This document shows, in pieces, positions 45,534 to 57,037 of a stretch of DNA of 64,000 bases (position 1 is the stretch's first letter; every line of letters begins with the position of its first letter). The translations under genes were made by a program, and so were the position numbers. Source of the DNA: Nemania diffusa (taxonomy: Eukaryota > Ascomycota > Sordariomycetes > Xylariales > Xylariaceae); the NCBI GenBank assembly GCA_038501195.1, contig JBBPUQ010000004.1, forward strand, positions 2,728,001 to 2,792,000. The letters are read 5' to 3'. Under the pieces are notes generated by a model. That model searched no databases. It was not told the DNA's origin and worked only from the letters and a program-made list of their open reading frames with translations.

Positions 45534-46390
45534 AATAAAAGGAGGTTTTAAGGGATCGCCATGTACATCTACTAAAAAAGTATATTCTTTTAGACAAGCC
45601 TCGATAGCCGAGGTGGAACTGTGATACCACTACCTCTTGTGTATATATCGAATCCAAACAAACCTTGTTAAATCACGAAATATGCTTCTAGATTGGGTTG
45701 CACTCTTGTAAAGTAGAGGTATTGGCCGCGCTTCACAGTCGCGGCTTCAATGACCCGATATAATGAATAGACTTGTCAAATGATGCAATGTCATCACATA
45801 TTCTGATAAGATGACTTACCTCCGTCTCGCCAGGCAGGACTTGAATTTTATCCTTCTAGTGTGGACAATTGCTCTCTACCCGAGCTTAGTACTCTACTAA
45901 CAGCTCCCAAACACCTTATAGACGCCGGACGGAAACTAGTTACTTCAATATGCGGGCTCGTAGGAACGACCCCAACACATTTAACATTAGCAGGGTGCTT
46001 TGTTAGAATTGGGCCTTGAATTAAAGTAACATCCCAAGATTTCTTTCAAACTAGGCCGTAAAGTAAACTAGCTAAAGGCAATGGCCAACCCTAGGTAGCG
46101 ATATCGTTTCCCCGGAAGAAAATCGACTGGGCGCCAGACGTGATTCAGGCATGCTAACCTACGTCCTCGTAGTGCGTGAGAAAACTGGACCACAGATATA
46201 TGCTGAGAGTAGGCAGACAAATGAAATGGTAGTTTTTTTGGCGGTGGCCTCTTTAGGTCTATAGTGTTCCTATATGTACAGCTGTATTGCCCCTGTGCCT
46301 AGACTCGCACATCTCATCCAGCACGAGAGCTTCCTTGATTCGTCCATAACACTCGACACCAAGACACTAACTCGATCGATTGCGAGGCGC
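45534..46390. other. Intergenic between convergent PPR gene and COX8
   Basis: 3' flanks of two genes; nothing coding is supported. AT-rich with several GAATTG/CAATTC-like motifs. Confidence 0.5.
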
Positions 46391-46801
46391 TTAAGCCTTG
46401 GGCTTGTTGGTTTGCCAGACTAGAAGATACGACTGTTAGCATACTGTCCATTCATACATCCACCCATCGCTCCCCATTATTTATCTTTCTCCATGTATTT
46501 ATTAAACCCCAATTCACAAGAGGTGTGGCTTTACTCGACATAGGAGAGTAACAGGACGGGAGGAAATTGACGCACTAGCAATGCCGAAGGGCGCAAAGAA
46601 GCCGGTGATGCAGTAGGCCCAGTAGCGGACGGCGAAGAAGCGCGTCTTGGTGTTGAAGGGCAGGTTCGAGTAGGGGCCCTCGGGGTAGTGGTACGGCGAC
46701 GATAGGCGGGCGCGGGTGGCGTGGAAACTCCGGCGGGTGAGCAGCGAGGTGAGGCGCGGGCTGTTGGCGCGGAGCATGGCGGCGGCGGCCTGGGGAGACA
46801 T
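46391..46801 (-). CDS. COX8: Cytochrome c oxidase subunit 8 (VIIc family)
   Basis: Two minus-strand exons, 46801-46576 and 46419-46391, give 84 residues. The presequence SLLTRRSFHATRARLSSP is typical of this subunit and is followed by YHYPEGPYSNLPFNTKTRF. A single membrane span, FAVRYWAYCITGFFAPFGIA, comes next, and the short second exon completes IAIWQTNKPKA. The protein is a nuclear-encoded inner-membrane subunit of respiratory complex IV. The start codon lies directly after a CCGCAG acceptor, and a GTAACC donor at 46886 fits an 85-bp intron in the leader. The last exon has only 29 coding bases, so an automated annotation could easily miss it. Confidence 0.9.
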
Positions 46802-46886
46802 CTGCGGGCAGGGACAGTCAATTAGCGTCACAGAGCTTCACATCGAGGGTGACAAGGCCGTGAAGGTTCGGCTTTTTGAGGGTTAC
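46802..46886 (-). other. Probable 5'-UTR intron of COX8
   Basis: On the minus strand it runs from GTAACC to CCCGCAG and ends exactly one base before the COX8 ATG. Inferred from splice signals; no transcript data. Confidence 0.6.
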
Positions 46887-47738
46887 CTTTTTGAAGTTGC
46901 TGGTGGAGGGGAGATGTGGTGCTTTGTCTGGTGGTAGTTGGGGTTTACGGAGCTTTTTGGAGGTTCGGGAGGTGACTGAGAATGCATCATACGAGCTCGG
47001 CCCGTACAGTGCAGCTTGCCCGCCCGCTAGACCGGGTCGGATGAACTTCGGCTAAATAACTCACCTAGGGAAACAGCTGAACGACTCAGTCCTATCATCT
47101 GAATATTTACAGTTAGAGTTCTAGATAGGAAACAGTAAAGTAACAATTAACACGGCAATAGGTTCATGCAAAAGAAGGTTATATTTGCTTTTGGTGTTTA
47201 TTTAGACAGTAACTCGTGTTGTTTGTATTCAAGGCATATTTATTGCTGTACAATTAGCAGTAGGTATCATACCACTTATTTAGCAATAACATAATCACAG
47301 CCGCATTTTAAACTATTAAAATGTTCTTTGGTATAACTACTTGTAAAGCACCTGAGGTAATACCTATATGGTGATAAATAAACAGGCATGGCTTTAAAGC
47401 AACAGAACTTGACAATACTAGATTAGGTAGTCACTTATGACGTCTAAGGATCCACTAAATCCATAATTGACCTCACCGCCCGCGTCTGAACCTTGTCATC
47501 TTGGCAAGTTCTCTGCGTACCATATCTTTTTTTCTGCCGCGCTCCCGCTTGAAAAGGTTACATACTCTGTACCACGGTACGCCTTCACCTATTAAACACT
47601 TATTAAAAGGTGCGCGTACCGGCACTAGCAACACCTCGTGGTTCTTACCACTGCAGATTTATTTTATCCTCCACAATCTTTCGCGATTTCCTTCGCAGTT
47701 CTTCAGCCCATTGCCAATTTTCGCTGATTACAGCCATT
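46887..47738. promoter_or_regulatory. Divergent promoter of COX8 and MTR4
   Basis: AT-rich in the middle (47100-47460) with no ORF of note. Pyrimidine-rich tracts precede the MTR4 start. In-frame sequence upstream of the MTR4 ATG at 47739 exists but is unlike the family. Confidence 0.5.
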
Positions 47739-50700
47739 ATGGACGACCTACTGTTCAACGTCTTCGACGAGCAGCCGACTGATAAGAAGGCCACGCTCCA
47801 AGCGCAAGATGTCGAATCATCTCCTACAGCAAAGGCGCAGAAACCAAAGAAGAGAGACAGGAGAAATAAGAAGCGCAGGGCAGATGGTGGAATTAAGAAT
47901 GGCGCTGAAACTGCTGCACCCGCGCTATCTGTACCCGAGATCGATATGACCGACATTCAACCAACCTCACCCGAAGAAGAGGGTGCTGAAGATGGCGCTG
48001 AAGATGTAGTATCAGATGGCCAGGGCGACAACAAGAGACGACGGAAAGATGACGCTGCAGAGCCTGTCTTGACCGACGCATTCCAAACCGCCGAGTCTAG
48101 AGAAGTCGCTGCTGCCGCTGGCTTTGCCGCGACAAAGGAGGAGGCTTCGCTTGTTCTGTCGCACAATATTCAGCACCAAGTCGCGCTGCCGAAAGATCTG
48201 GACTACGAATACGTCCCACTTTCCGAACATAAGGCGCCCGAGAGCCCTGCTCGAACCTGGCCCTTCACACTTGATCCCTTCCAGCGCCTTTCCATCTCCT
48301 CTATAGAACGAGACGAGAGCGTTCTTGTGTCAGCACACACCAGTGCCGGAAAGACTGTTGTTGCAGAATACGCTATCGCACAGTGCCTCAAGAGGAACCA
48401 ACGAGTCATCTATACCAGCCCCATCAAGGCGTTGAGCAACCAAAAATACAGAGAGTTCAATGAAGCGTTCGGAGATGTTGGCCTAATGACAGGTGATGTC
48501 ACCATCAACCCAACAGCCAGTTGTCTTGTTATGACCACAGAGATTCTGCGATCCATGTTATATCGAGGGTCGGAGATCATGCGGGAAGTGGCCTGGGTTG
48601 TGTTTGACGAGATTCACTACATGCGAGACAAGTCGCGCGGTGTCGTATGGGAGGAAACCATTATCCTACTACCCGATAAAGTACGATACGTCTTCCTATC
48701 GGCCACTATTCCGAATGCCTTCCAGTTTGCAGAGTGGATCGCAAAGATCCATCGTCAGGCCTGCCACGTTGTTTACACCGACTTCCGCCCTACTCCTTTA
48801 CAGAACTATTTCTTCCCGGCTGGCGGATCAGGCATTTTCCTGGTTGTTGATGAGAAGGGTGTTTTCCGAGAGCATAACTTCAATAAAACCATGCAGATAC
48901 TTGAGGATCGGAAAGCAGCAGAAGCCAATGACCCAAATGCTAAACAATCAGGCAAGGGCAAGAACAAGAAAAACTTTAAGGGGAAACAGAACGAGAGCCA
49001 GCAGGCCGACATCCAGAAAATTGTTAAGATGATTATGAGTAAAAATTTCAATCCGGTTATCGTTTTTAGTTTCAGCAAGAGAGAATGCGAGGCCTTCGCT
49101 CTTCACACCTCCAAATACGCCTTCAACGATGATAGCGAGAAGGCAATGGTGCGCAAGGTATTCACCAGCGCTATTGAATCCCTATCTGAAGAGGACCGTG
49201 ACCTTCCCCAGATCCAGAATATTCTGCCCCTTTTGGAGAAGGGTATAGGTATCCACCACTCCGGTCTGCTACCCATTTTGAAAGAGACGATCGAGATTCT
49301 GTTCCAGGAAGGTCTGATCAAGGTTCTTTTCGCGACCGAAACATTTTCAATCGGTTTGAATATGCCTGCCAAAACTGTTGTTTTTACGAAGGTCACCAAG
49401 TTCGATGGCACAGCCATGCGTCCTCTTACCCCGTCAGAGTACGTTCAGATGTCCGGTCGTGCTGGTCGACGTGGTCTTGACGAGCGTGGTATCGTTATTA
49501 TGATGGTGGATGAGAAGCTGGAACCGGAGACTGCCAAGAGCGTTGTCATAGGTCAACAAGACCGTCTAAATTCAGCCTTCCATCTCGGCTATAATATGGT
49601 CTTGAATTTGCTTCGAATCGAGGCCATATCTCCTGACTTCATGCTAGAGAATTGCTTTTATCAGTTCCAGAATACCGCTGGCGTCGTTTCCCTTGAGCAT
49701 GACTTGATGAAACTACAAAAGGATCGTGACGAGATGGTCATTCCGGATGAGGCTACCGTGAAAGACTATTACAGTCTGCGCCAGCAACTATCGACATACA
49801 CTAAGGATATGATACACGTAATTCAGCACCCCCAACATTGTGCAGATTTCTTACAACCCGGACGGCTAGTTCAGATTGCAAATCCGAAAACTGGAAAAGA
49901 TTTTGGTTGGGGAGTCGTACTGAACTTGACAAAACGCAAAGAACCAAAGTTCGGCGAGAAAGAGTACGAGCCGCGAGAGTCCTTCTTTATTGATGTCTAT
50001 CTACGGCTTGACCCCGACTGCGATCCTTTCGGACCCGCGAATCCTTCTACGGAGATGCCCATCGGTGCTGTGCCCAGTGATGCAAACCAAGACAGTATTT
50101 TTGAAGCAGTCCCTTGTATGCTCACTTGTATCAAGGCACTGAGTCAGATCCGCGTGTTCATGCCGAAAGATCTATCGCGAGAAAATGCTGAGGCAGTTCG
50201 TCAGCAACTCTTTAAATCCCTGAAAGAAGTTGAGCGACGCTTTCCCGACGGCCTGCCAATCCTGGATCCTATGGAAAACATGAATATCACAGACGATTCA
50301 TTCAAGAAGCTACTCCGCAAGATTGAAGTGCTAGAATCGCGCTTACTCTCCAATCCTCTTCACGGCTCACCACTGCTGCCTAACTTATGGGAGCAGTACT
50401 CAAAGAAGATTGCCCGAACTGATGAAATTAAGGCACTGAAGAAAAAAATTGGAAAGGCGCACACTATTGCACAATTGGACGAACTCAAGTCAAGGAAACG
50501 AGTGCTGCGACGTCTTGGGTTCATCAACGAAGGCGAGGTTGTACAGATGAAAGCTCGTGTTGCTTGCGAAATTTCATCCACCGAGGGCCACGAGCTTCTC
50601 CTTTCAGAGTTATTATTCAACCGCTTCTTCAACGAACTGTCACCCGAGCTCATCGCCGCGGTGCTCAGTGTATTCATCTTTGAAGAGAAAGTCGACGCAC

Positions 50701-51154
50701 CGGCTCTTCCCGAGGAGCTCATGAAGCCATTCTCGCAAATCCAGGCCCAGGCTCGTATTATCGCTAAGGTTAGCCAGGAGAGCAAACTAGAGGTTAATGA
50801 AGACGAATACGTCCAGAGTTTAAAGTATCAGCTGATGGAAACGGTATATGCCTGGGCTAACGGCAAGTCTTTTGCAGAGGTTTGGTACGTACCCACCCCA
50901 AATAAAACCCAAAGACGACTACATAATTACGTCTAATACGTTTTTTTTTTAACATTTTCTTACACGTTTACAGCAAGATGACAGGTGCCTACGAAGGGTC
51001 TCTCATTCGCCTTTTCCGACGCCTCGAAGAGCTTCTCAGACAAATGGCCCAGGCAGCTAAAGTGATGGGCAGTGAAGATCTACAAAATAAGTTTGAGGAG
51101 AGCTTAACCAAAATTCGTCGCGACATCGTTGCTGCTCAATCTCTATATCTATAG
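47739..51154 (+). CDS. MTR4: Exosome-associated RNA helicase Mtr4
   Basis: Exons 47739-50884 and 50974-51154 give 1108 residues. The N-terminal 150 are charged and disordered. The DExH helicase core then carries Walker A AHTSAGKT (about 199-206), DEIH (about 290-293), SATIPN and QMSGRAGRRGLDERG (about 570-584). The KOW arch is recognised from LVQIANPKTGKDFGWGVVLN. The last intron (GTACGT...TTACAG) splits a Cys codon. The second exon supplies the conserved end KMTGAYEGSLIRLFRRLEEL and then IVAAQSLYL; without it the protein would lack the essential C-terminal helical bundle. Mtr4 unwinds RNA and feeds it to the nuclear exosome, with TRAMP. Its first half and the RNA-processing genes nearby show no operon relation. 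Confidence 0.96.
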
Positions 51155-51657
51155 AGTCGCTCTTATTCTCCTCATGAGTTAATTATTATGTAGTGCCTTA
51201 GAACATAGCAGGAGCTACTCGCATGAGAGATCTATGAACCAGTGGTTCGCCACTATGTAGTAGGCTTTACGCGTCGTTAGCTCGCCTGTGGATTCTTCAT
51301 GGGTACGGATTTTGCTTTTCAGGGGAGTTTCAGCGGCAGATGCCACTCGATTCATGTGTTTTAATTTTTTTTGTAGGAGAAAGAGGTGGATTCTGTATGT
51401 TTAGGGCGGATATCATCTACACTTGATGGTTTGCGAGTGCATAACTTCTAGATAGACAAACCGAGTGTCGCTATTGTTGGCGATGCTCACGGCCTCTTAT
51501 CGTCTTCCTTTCTCCAATGTAATGTGCCATGCCTATGTTGATTCTGACCTGCCGCTGTAAACGCCTCGCAATGCTTTCCCAAACACCATTCCCATGCAGA
51601 GCCGCTACTATAGTACACCTGTATCAAATACAACAAAGTCGGGCTTCTCTATGAAAC
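51155..51657. other. Intergenic between convergent MTR4 and DSC3
   Basis: 503 bp holding 3' flanks only. A short T-rich run follows 51360. No gene seen. Confidence 0.55.
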
Positions 51658-52713
51658 CTATTTATCCCCGGAAATAGCTCGGATAAAACCGATTAGGACA
51701 CCAAACATGACTCCGACACCAACCATAAACCGCCACCGATCACTAGACATGCCCTCCTCGCGAATCAGCCACCCGGCGCTGCCGAGCGGCCAGATGAAGC
51801 CCGTGATCACGCCGCGGATCAGCACATCGACCATACCGACCAGCCCGACCTCGTCGCTGTCGGTGCCAGCCCCGCCCATGCCGAGCATGCCGCCGGCGTC
51901 GTGGGCGCCGGCGTTCAGGGCGCCGGCGGGCATGGCGGCGCCGTTGTCGTCGATCCAGGAGTCCTCCATGCGGCGGAAGCTGTCGGGGCTGGGCAGGGTG
52001 TCGGGGGTGTAGCGCGAGGCGTGGATGCTGCGGAACTGCAGGCGCAGCTGGTTCACCTCGGACGCGTTGAAGCCCGCGGAGAGCAGGCGGTCGAAGCCCC
52101 GCGGCGCCGCTGTCGTCGTCGTCGTCGACGACGAGCCGCCCGTCGCCAAACCCAGCCCGAAACCGGGGGTCTTGTTCGAGGAGGGGGCATGGTGGCGGGA
52201 CGGGGGCGAGGAGGGGGGTGGGAGCGCGGCGGCTTGCGCCTCACTCTCGAGGTCGGCGGGCTCGAGCTCGTCGCCGATGCTGCAGTTTACGTAGATGCGC
52301 GGCGCGGGCTCTGGGCGGCCCGGCACGGACTTGCCCTTGCCCTTGCTCTTGCTCTCGCTCTCGCCTTCGGCATGGTTCCCGGCCCGTCTGTCGGCGCCTG
52401 CTGGTGGTCTGTTTCCTGTAGTAAGAGATGGAGGAGGCGGTGGTGGGAGCGCGCGCAGGACGGAGCTGAGTACGGCGGTGTCCGGCAGGATCTTGCCGCC
52501 GTGGATGAAGCGCAGGCGGCGGCGCGCGTGCGCCTTGTCGAGGCGCGAGCGGATCAGGTGCTTCAGCGAGACGACGGTCGTCGCGCCGGGGCGCGGGATG
52601 TCGAGCTCGAGGTCGGGCAGGGAGGCGCTGAAGCGGATGGTGAGGAGGAGGGGGGGCGGTGTCGTCGACAGGGCTTTCGAGGGGGGGGCTTTGGGGGCCG
52701 GCGTTGTCGTCAT
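51658..52713 (-). CDS. DSC3: Dsc E3 ubiquitin ligase complex subunit 3
   Basis: A single minus-strand exon of 351 residues. The N-terminal ubiquitin-like (DUF2407) domain reads LLLTIRFSASLPDLELDIPR, TVVSLKHLIRSRL and RLRFIHGGKILPDT. A Pro/Ser-rich low-complexity linker follows. The conserved core PRGFDRLLSAGFNASEVNQL, with LRLQFRSIHASRYTPDTLP after it, and two C-terminal membrane segments (VLIRGVITGFIWPLGSAGWL and FMVGVGVMFGVLIGFIRAI) complete the family layout. The Dsc complex is a Golgi/endosome E3 ligase needed for SREBP activation and quality control of membrane proteins. Codon usage is strongly GC-biased in the linker, which makes antisense ORFs long here. Confidence 0.9.
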   Translation of the reverse strand: MTTTPAPKAPPSKALSTTPPPLLLTIRFSASLPDLELDIPRPGATTVVSLKHLIRSRLDKAHARRRLRFIHGGKILPDTAVLSSVLRALPPPPPPSLTTGNRPPAGADRRAGNHAEGESESKSKGKGKSVPGRPEPAPRIYVNCSIGDELEPADLESEAQAAALPPPSSPPSRHHAPSSNKTPGFGLGLATGGSSSTTTTTAAPRGFDRLLSAGFNASEVNQLRLQFRSIHASRYTPDTLPSPDSFRRMEDSWIDDNGAAMPAGALNAGAHDAGGMLGMGGAGTDSDEVGLVGMVDVLIRGVITGFIWPLGSAGWLIREEGMSSDRWRFMVGVGVMFGVLIGFIRAISGDK

Positions 52714-53509
52714 GTTGCTGGTTTGCGGGTGCTGTTGCTTTGATGGTGAGGCATTGTGTGCGCAGTTTATTTGAAATAGCAGTCTAACTTTATCTTTAAC
52801 TTTGATGTATGATATTAGGTTTCGATATAAATTAATGGGTGACAGGGTGGTAGCTGCAGCCTTAACGACATGAGATTCTGTAATGGGTTATTTAGATACA
52901 GCTTACAAGTAGAGCTTTGGAGGCTGTATGTATGCAGTAAGGGTTGATCAGGGGGCTGATTGATCTTCAGTGGGGCATTGGGGCTAGACTCCTACCTAGA
53001 GAAAGTACCTACTTGGGTAGTATCCGGCAGTCCTAACTTCTGTCTACAGTAGGGCGTGCTAGAAGCAAGCCTATCTAACGTAAGTCTGTGCTTGGAAGAA
53101 GCACCTAGCTCACGTACCAAATGACGTGCTTATAGCACTCCGCACCCGTTCATCTGAGTACTTATCTATCTCCCTTGAATCTAATGTCCGATCCCGGAAT
53201 AGCTGTGTCACGACCTTGACGGGTGAAGTCAAAAGCAATCTAGCTGCATTCTTTTTACGGTTTATATAAAAACCTATTAAACGATAGATACAGAGCAGTC
53301 GAAGGGACTCACAAGTTATATCAACGAAGTGGGGGCTGGTTCATGAAGAGTGAAAGTCAAAAAACGCTCTACTGTAGTGATTGGTGATTCAAATGGGCCT
53401 GGTTGGTTTAAATACTTCACTCAGGTTCTCTCTTGGCAGGAAATTATTATATATTTCTCCACGGGTCCAGCATCAATCAGCAGTTGTATACCGCAGATTT
53501 CATACTCCC
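52714..53509. promoter_or_regulatory. Divergent promoter of DSC3 and BNA3
   Basis: Contains TACCTA-type motifs (52995-53020) and a TTTATATAAAAA box near 53261. A long upstream ORF in another frame overlaps the BNA3 exons and is not a separate gene. Confidence 0.5.
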
Positions 53510-55149
53510 ATGGCGTCACAACTTCCCGCAAAGCTGAAGCCCGCCGCTCGGGTCGCCGGCCAGAGACAGGATGTTTGGTAAGACACCATCAACTACTGAT
53601 ATACTGTGGAGTTATTACAGATGTGCTGATATATATCACATCGTATAGGTCCATCGTCAATGAGGCCGCCGCAGCATCCCCTGTCCAGCCCATCGTGAAC
53701 ATGGGCCAGGGCTTCTTTGGTTACAACCCACCTGACTTCATCATCAGCGCAGCTAAATCGGCTCTGGATCGCGTCGACTGCAACCAGTACAGCCCAACCA
53801 AGGGCCGCCCCCGGCTAAAGAAGGCCATCTCCGACGCCTATGCGCCGTTATGGGGACGCAAGCTTGATCCAGAGACCGAGATCACCATCACGACCGGTGC
53901 TAATGAGGGCATGCTCAGCGCCTTTATGGCCTTCATTGAGCCGGGTGATGAAGTCATTATTTTTGAACCCTTTTTTGACCAGTCAGTCAAGCTTAGGATA
54001 TGTGCGGCTAACCCTATCGCTAAGTATGTTGTCTAGATATATCAGCAACATCGAGATGCCTGGCGGCACGATCGTCTACGTGCCCCTTAGCCCTCCTGAA
54101 GACGGGGCTACGCGCACATCCTCTTCAGCGGAATGGACTGTAGATTTCGAAAAACTAGAGAAAGCTATCACACCGAAGACCAAAATGATCGTCATTAATA
54201 CGCCTCGTGAGCATTCACCACGCACCCGAAATCCCTTTTCTTGGTCAGTCTATGACTGACTTGTCATACTATACAGATAACCCTGTCGGCAAAGTGTTCT
54301 CTAAGGAAGAGCTCCAGCACATAGGAGATCTCTGCGTCAAGAACGAGATTATAATCCTCTCTGATGAAGTCTACGATCGGCTCTACTATGTGCCTTTCAC
54401 AAGAATTGCGACGCTGTCTCCTGAGATTGAAAACTTGACGATTACAGTTGGATCCGCTGGCAAGAACTTCTACGCTACGGGATGGCGTGTTGGTAAGTTT
54501 TCCGCATCGATATTTGTCAACGCCGTCTAGTATCGGAGCGAATAGTAGCGACATTAGAAGCTGACTGAAAACCTCAGGCTGGCTTATGGGACCCCCGCAC
54601 CTAATTCAATACGTGTCCGCGGCTCACACCCGTATCTGCTACTCTTCCGTATCTCCATTACAAGAAGCCTGTGCCGTCGGTAAGTTTTGCATACAAAATT
54701 TTGCGCCACCCCTCCGAATTCCTACAAGGCCGGCAAGCTAATTCCTGAACCTAGGTTTCGAGCAGGCCGAGTCTCAAGGATTCTGGGAAGAGACGGTGAA
54801 GGACATGAAGGCGAAAATGACAAAGTTCAATGCGATCTGGGACGAGTTGGGGCTTCCTTATACGGACCCCGAGGGCGGGTACTTTGTCATGGTAAACATG
54901 GCGAAGGTCAAGCTACCAGTAGACTACCCATTCCCGCCGCACGTCGCGAGTCGCCCGCGGGACTTTAAGCTCTCGTGGTTCCTGATTCACGAGGTTGGCG
55001 TCGCAGCCATTCCGCCTACTGAATTCTACACCGACCCGAACACCTGGATCGCCGAGGACTATATGCGTTTTGCGGTCTGCAAAGAGGACGAAGTTATAGA
55101 GACGGCGAAGGAGAGGCTGAGGGGACTGAAGAAGTACATAGAAGCTTGA
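53510..55149 (+). CDS. BNA3: Kynurenine aminotransferase (kynurenine-oxoglutarate transaminase)
   Basis: Six exons (53510-53577, 53649-53981, 54037-54206, 54277-54492, 54578-54679, 54755-55149) give 427 residues. Each join is in phase and restores a conserved motif, e.g. INTPHNPVGKVFSKEEL across 54206/54277. The fold-type-I aminotransferase signatures are present: GQGFFGYNPPDF, NQYSPTKGRP, TTGANEGM, FEPFFDQY, IILSDEVYDR, and the PLP lysine in SAGKNFYATGWRVGW (Lys253). The enzyme converts kynurenine to kynurenic acid, or acts more broadly on aromatic and sulfur amino acids (family includes glutamine transaminase K). The second donor is GTCAGT, weaker than usual. It is convergent with an aldehyde dehydrogenase gene. 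Confidence 0.92.
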
Positions 55150-55466
55150 GGTAGTAGAAATTTGCGGCTATATAGGGATAAGGTGAAAGAGTAGTAGATG
55201 TCACAACTAGTATAGAAAGCTATTCTAAAGATTTGGGTTTACTATTTATCGCATCTAGCTCGCTAGGTATATACTAGTTGACTAGTATAAAAGTTACTAT
55301 TCAGTGCGTTAACGGCATCATGTTATAGCCATCATGCAACTAAATATAGCAACAAATACACTATTTAGCTCGCATCTAGAAGTTCTGTCATATACACTTG
55401 TGTGGTTCCCAAGTCTAGTGAGCCACATACTTTCTATACTAGCAAAGCAGCCTCGCATCTTATTAC
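55150..55466. other. Short intergenic between convergent BNA3 and ALDH
   Basis: 317 bp, AT-rich, with CTAGT-like repeats (TAGTTGACTAG). Contains only 3' flanks. Confidence 0.55.
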
Positions 55467-57037
55467 CTACTTATGGAAGTGTAAGCACTGCACTTGGCAG
55501 TAGTTGTACAGACCGTGCTTTCCGAGCTCGCCGCCGAATCCGCTCAGCTTCCAGCCGGCGAAGTACGCCCCGTAGTGCGGACGCTCGAAACGGTTGATCC
55601 ATACAGAGCCCGACTCGAGTCTCTGTGCGATGCGACGGGCCTTCTCTAGGTCCGGCGTGTACAGGGAGGCACCCAGGCCGGCGTTGTCAAGGTTGGCGCG
55701 GGCTATAACGTCGTCCTCGTCCGACCATGTCATGACCGGCGCGATGGGGGCTAGTGGTGGGACGCATATTAGTCTCCGGGAACGACCCAAGGGAGGACCG
55801 AGGTGGGGAATGGGGACTCACCGAACTGCTCCTCCTGCACGAGCAGGGATTCCTCGGGCGGCTTCGCGACGATGGTGGGGGGCAGCCAGAACCCCTTTCC
55901 GTCGGCCTCGACCTCGCCGCCGACGACGATCTCGTGGTTGTTCTTCTTGGAGTCGTCGAGGAAGGACTTGGCGCGCTCGTAGTTGGTGCGGTTGCTGAGG
56001 GGCGAGAACAGGATGTTGTCCTGCGTGTACTTCTTGGCCTCCTCGACGAAGAGCTCCATGAAGCGGTCGTAGAGCGACTCGTGGACGTAGACGCGCTTCG
56101 AGGCGACGCAGACCTGGCCGCCGTGGAAGAAGCAGCCGACGGCGACGCTCGGGACGACCTTGGCGAGGTCGGCGTCCTCGCAGATGATGGCGGCGTTGTT
56201 GCCCGCGAGCTCGAGGACGACCTTCTTCATCGTCTTGGTGCAGTTCTGCAGGATGCGCTGGCCCACGGCCAGGGTGCCCGTGAAGCTGATGTGGTGGATG
56301 CCCTCGTGCAGCGTCATGCGCTCGCCCAGGTCGGCGCCGCCGCTCAGCGCCTGGAAGACGCCGGGGGGTAGCACGGACTGGGCTAGCTCGCAGAACTTGA
56401 GGATCGCGTACGGCGTGAAGGGGGAGGGCTTGATTATCACGCAGTTGCCTGTGGCCAGCGCAGACACTACCTTTACGCTACTCAATATCATGGGGAAGTT
56501 CCACGGTGATATGGCGGCCATGACGCCGATCGGGACATATGTCCCCACGATCTTGACGGTGTCGTCTTCGAACTGCACGTCATCTTCGAGAGTTACGCCC
56601 TCTACACGCGTATTTTTAGCTAGATTTTACTTGGGTGGATCTCACGAGCGGGAACCAGAGGGCGGCGTACTGTAATACTCAAAATGCAGGGCCGCAACCT
56701 CAACATCAGCATTCGCCATGACCCACGACTTGCCCGTCTCCTTCATGTGGACAAGTGTTAGAACATCTTTATTCGCTCGCAGGCAATCGGCGATATCCTG
56801 GAGTTTCTGCTGGCGCTCGGCCTGGGTGGTGAGCTTCCAGGTCTTGAAGGCCCGGTTAGCGGCGTCGACGGCGTCGTCGAGGTCCTCGGCTGTCGCTACA
56901 GGGACATCCCAGAGCGACTCCTCGGTCCGCGGATCGACGACTTGCTCATGGACTTTCGAGCCCCTCTGCTTGCCGTCGATGATGTTGTAAAAGGCGAGAC
57001 CAGGCTGGGAGTCGCCGTTTGGCAACGCGGCGGACAT
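55467..57037 (-). CDS. Aldehyde dehydrogenase (NAD(P)-dependent, ALDH superfamily)
   Basis: Exons 57037-56671, 56601-55822 and 55750-55467 on the minus strand give 476 residues from MSAALPN. The catalytic residues are present: Glu253 in VLELAGNNAAII and the nucleophile Cys287 in GGQVCVASKRVYV, 34 residues apart as in the superfamily. The cofactor segments ISPWNFPMIL, IIKPSPFTP and HISFTGTLAVGQRI are intact, as are WKLSGFGGELG and the C-terminal strand. The substrate is not clear from sequence. An in-frame Met 35 residues upstream (57142) would add MLHVTNLSSRTHSARHFIIF and more basic sequence. That could be a mitochondrial presequence, but it is not used here because homologous regions begin at the later Met. 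Confidence 0.88.

Noticed and set aside
51901..52743. 280-residue plus-strand ORF over DSC3
   Set aside because: It is the antisense shadow of GC-rich DSC3 coding sequence, with Arg/Gly/Val-biased composition and no family motif.
53350..53580. Upstream open frame before BNA3
   Set aside because: It is the promoter/leader reading through into exon 1 in another frame; the true start is MASQLPAKLK at 53510.
55754..56371. 205-residue plus-strand ORF over ALDH
   Set aside because: Antisense shadow of conserved ALDH exons.
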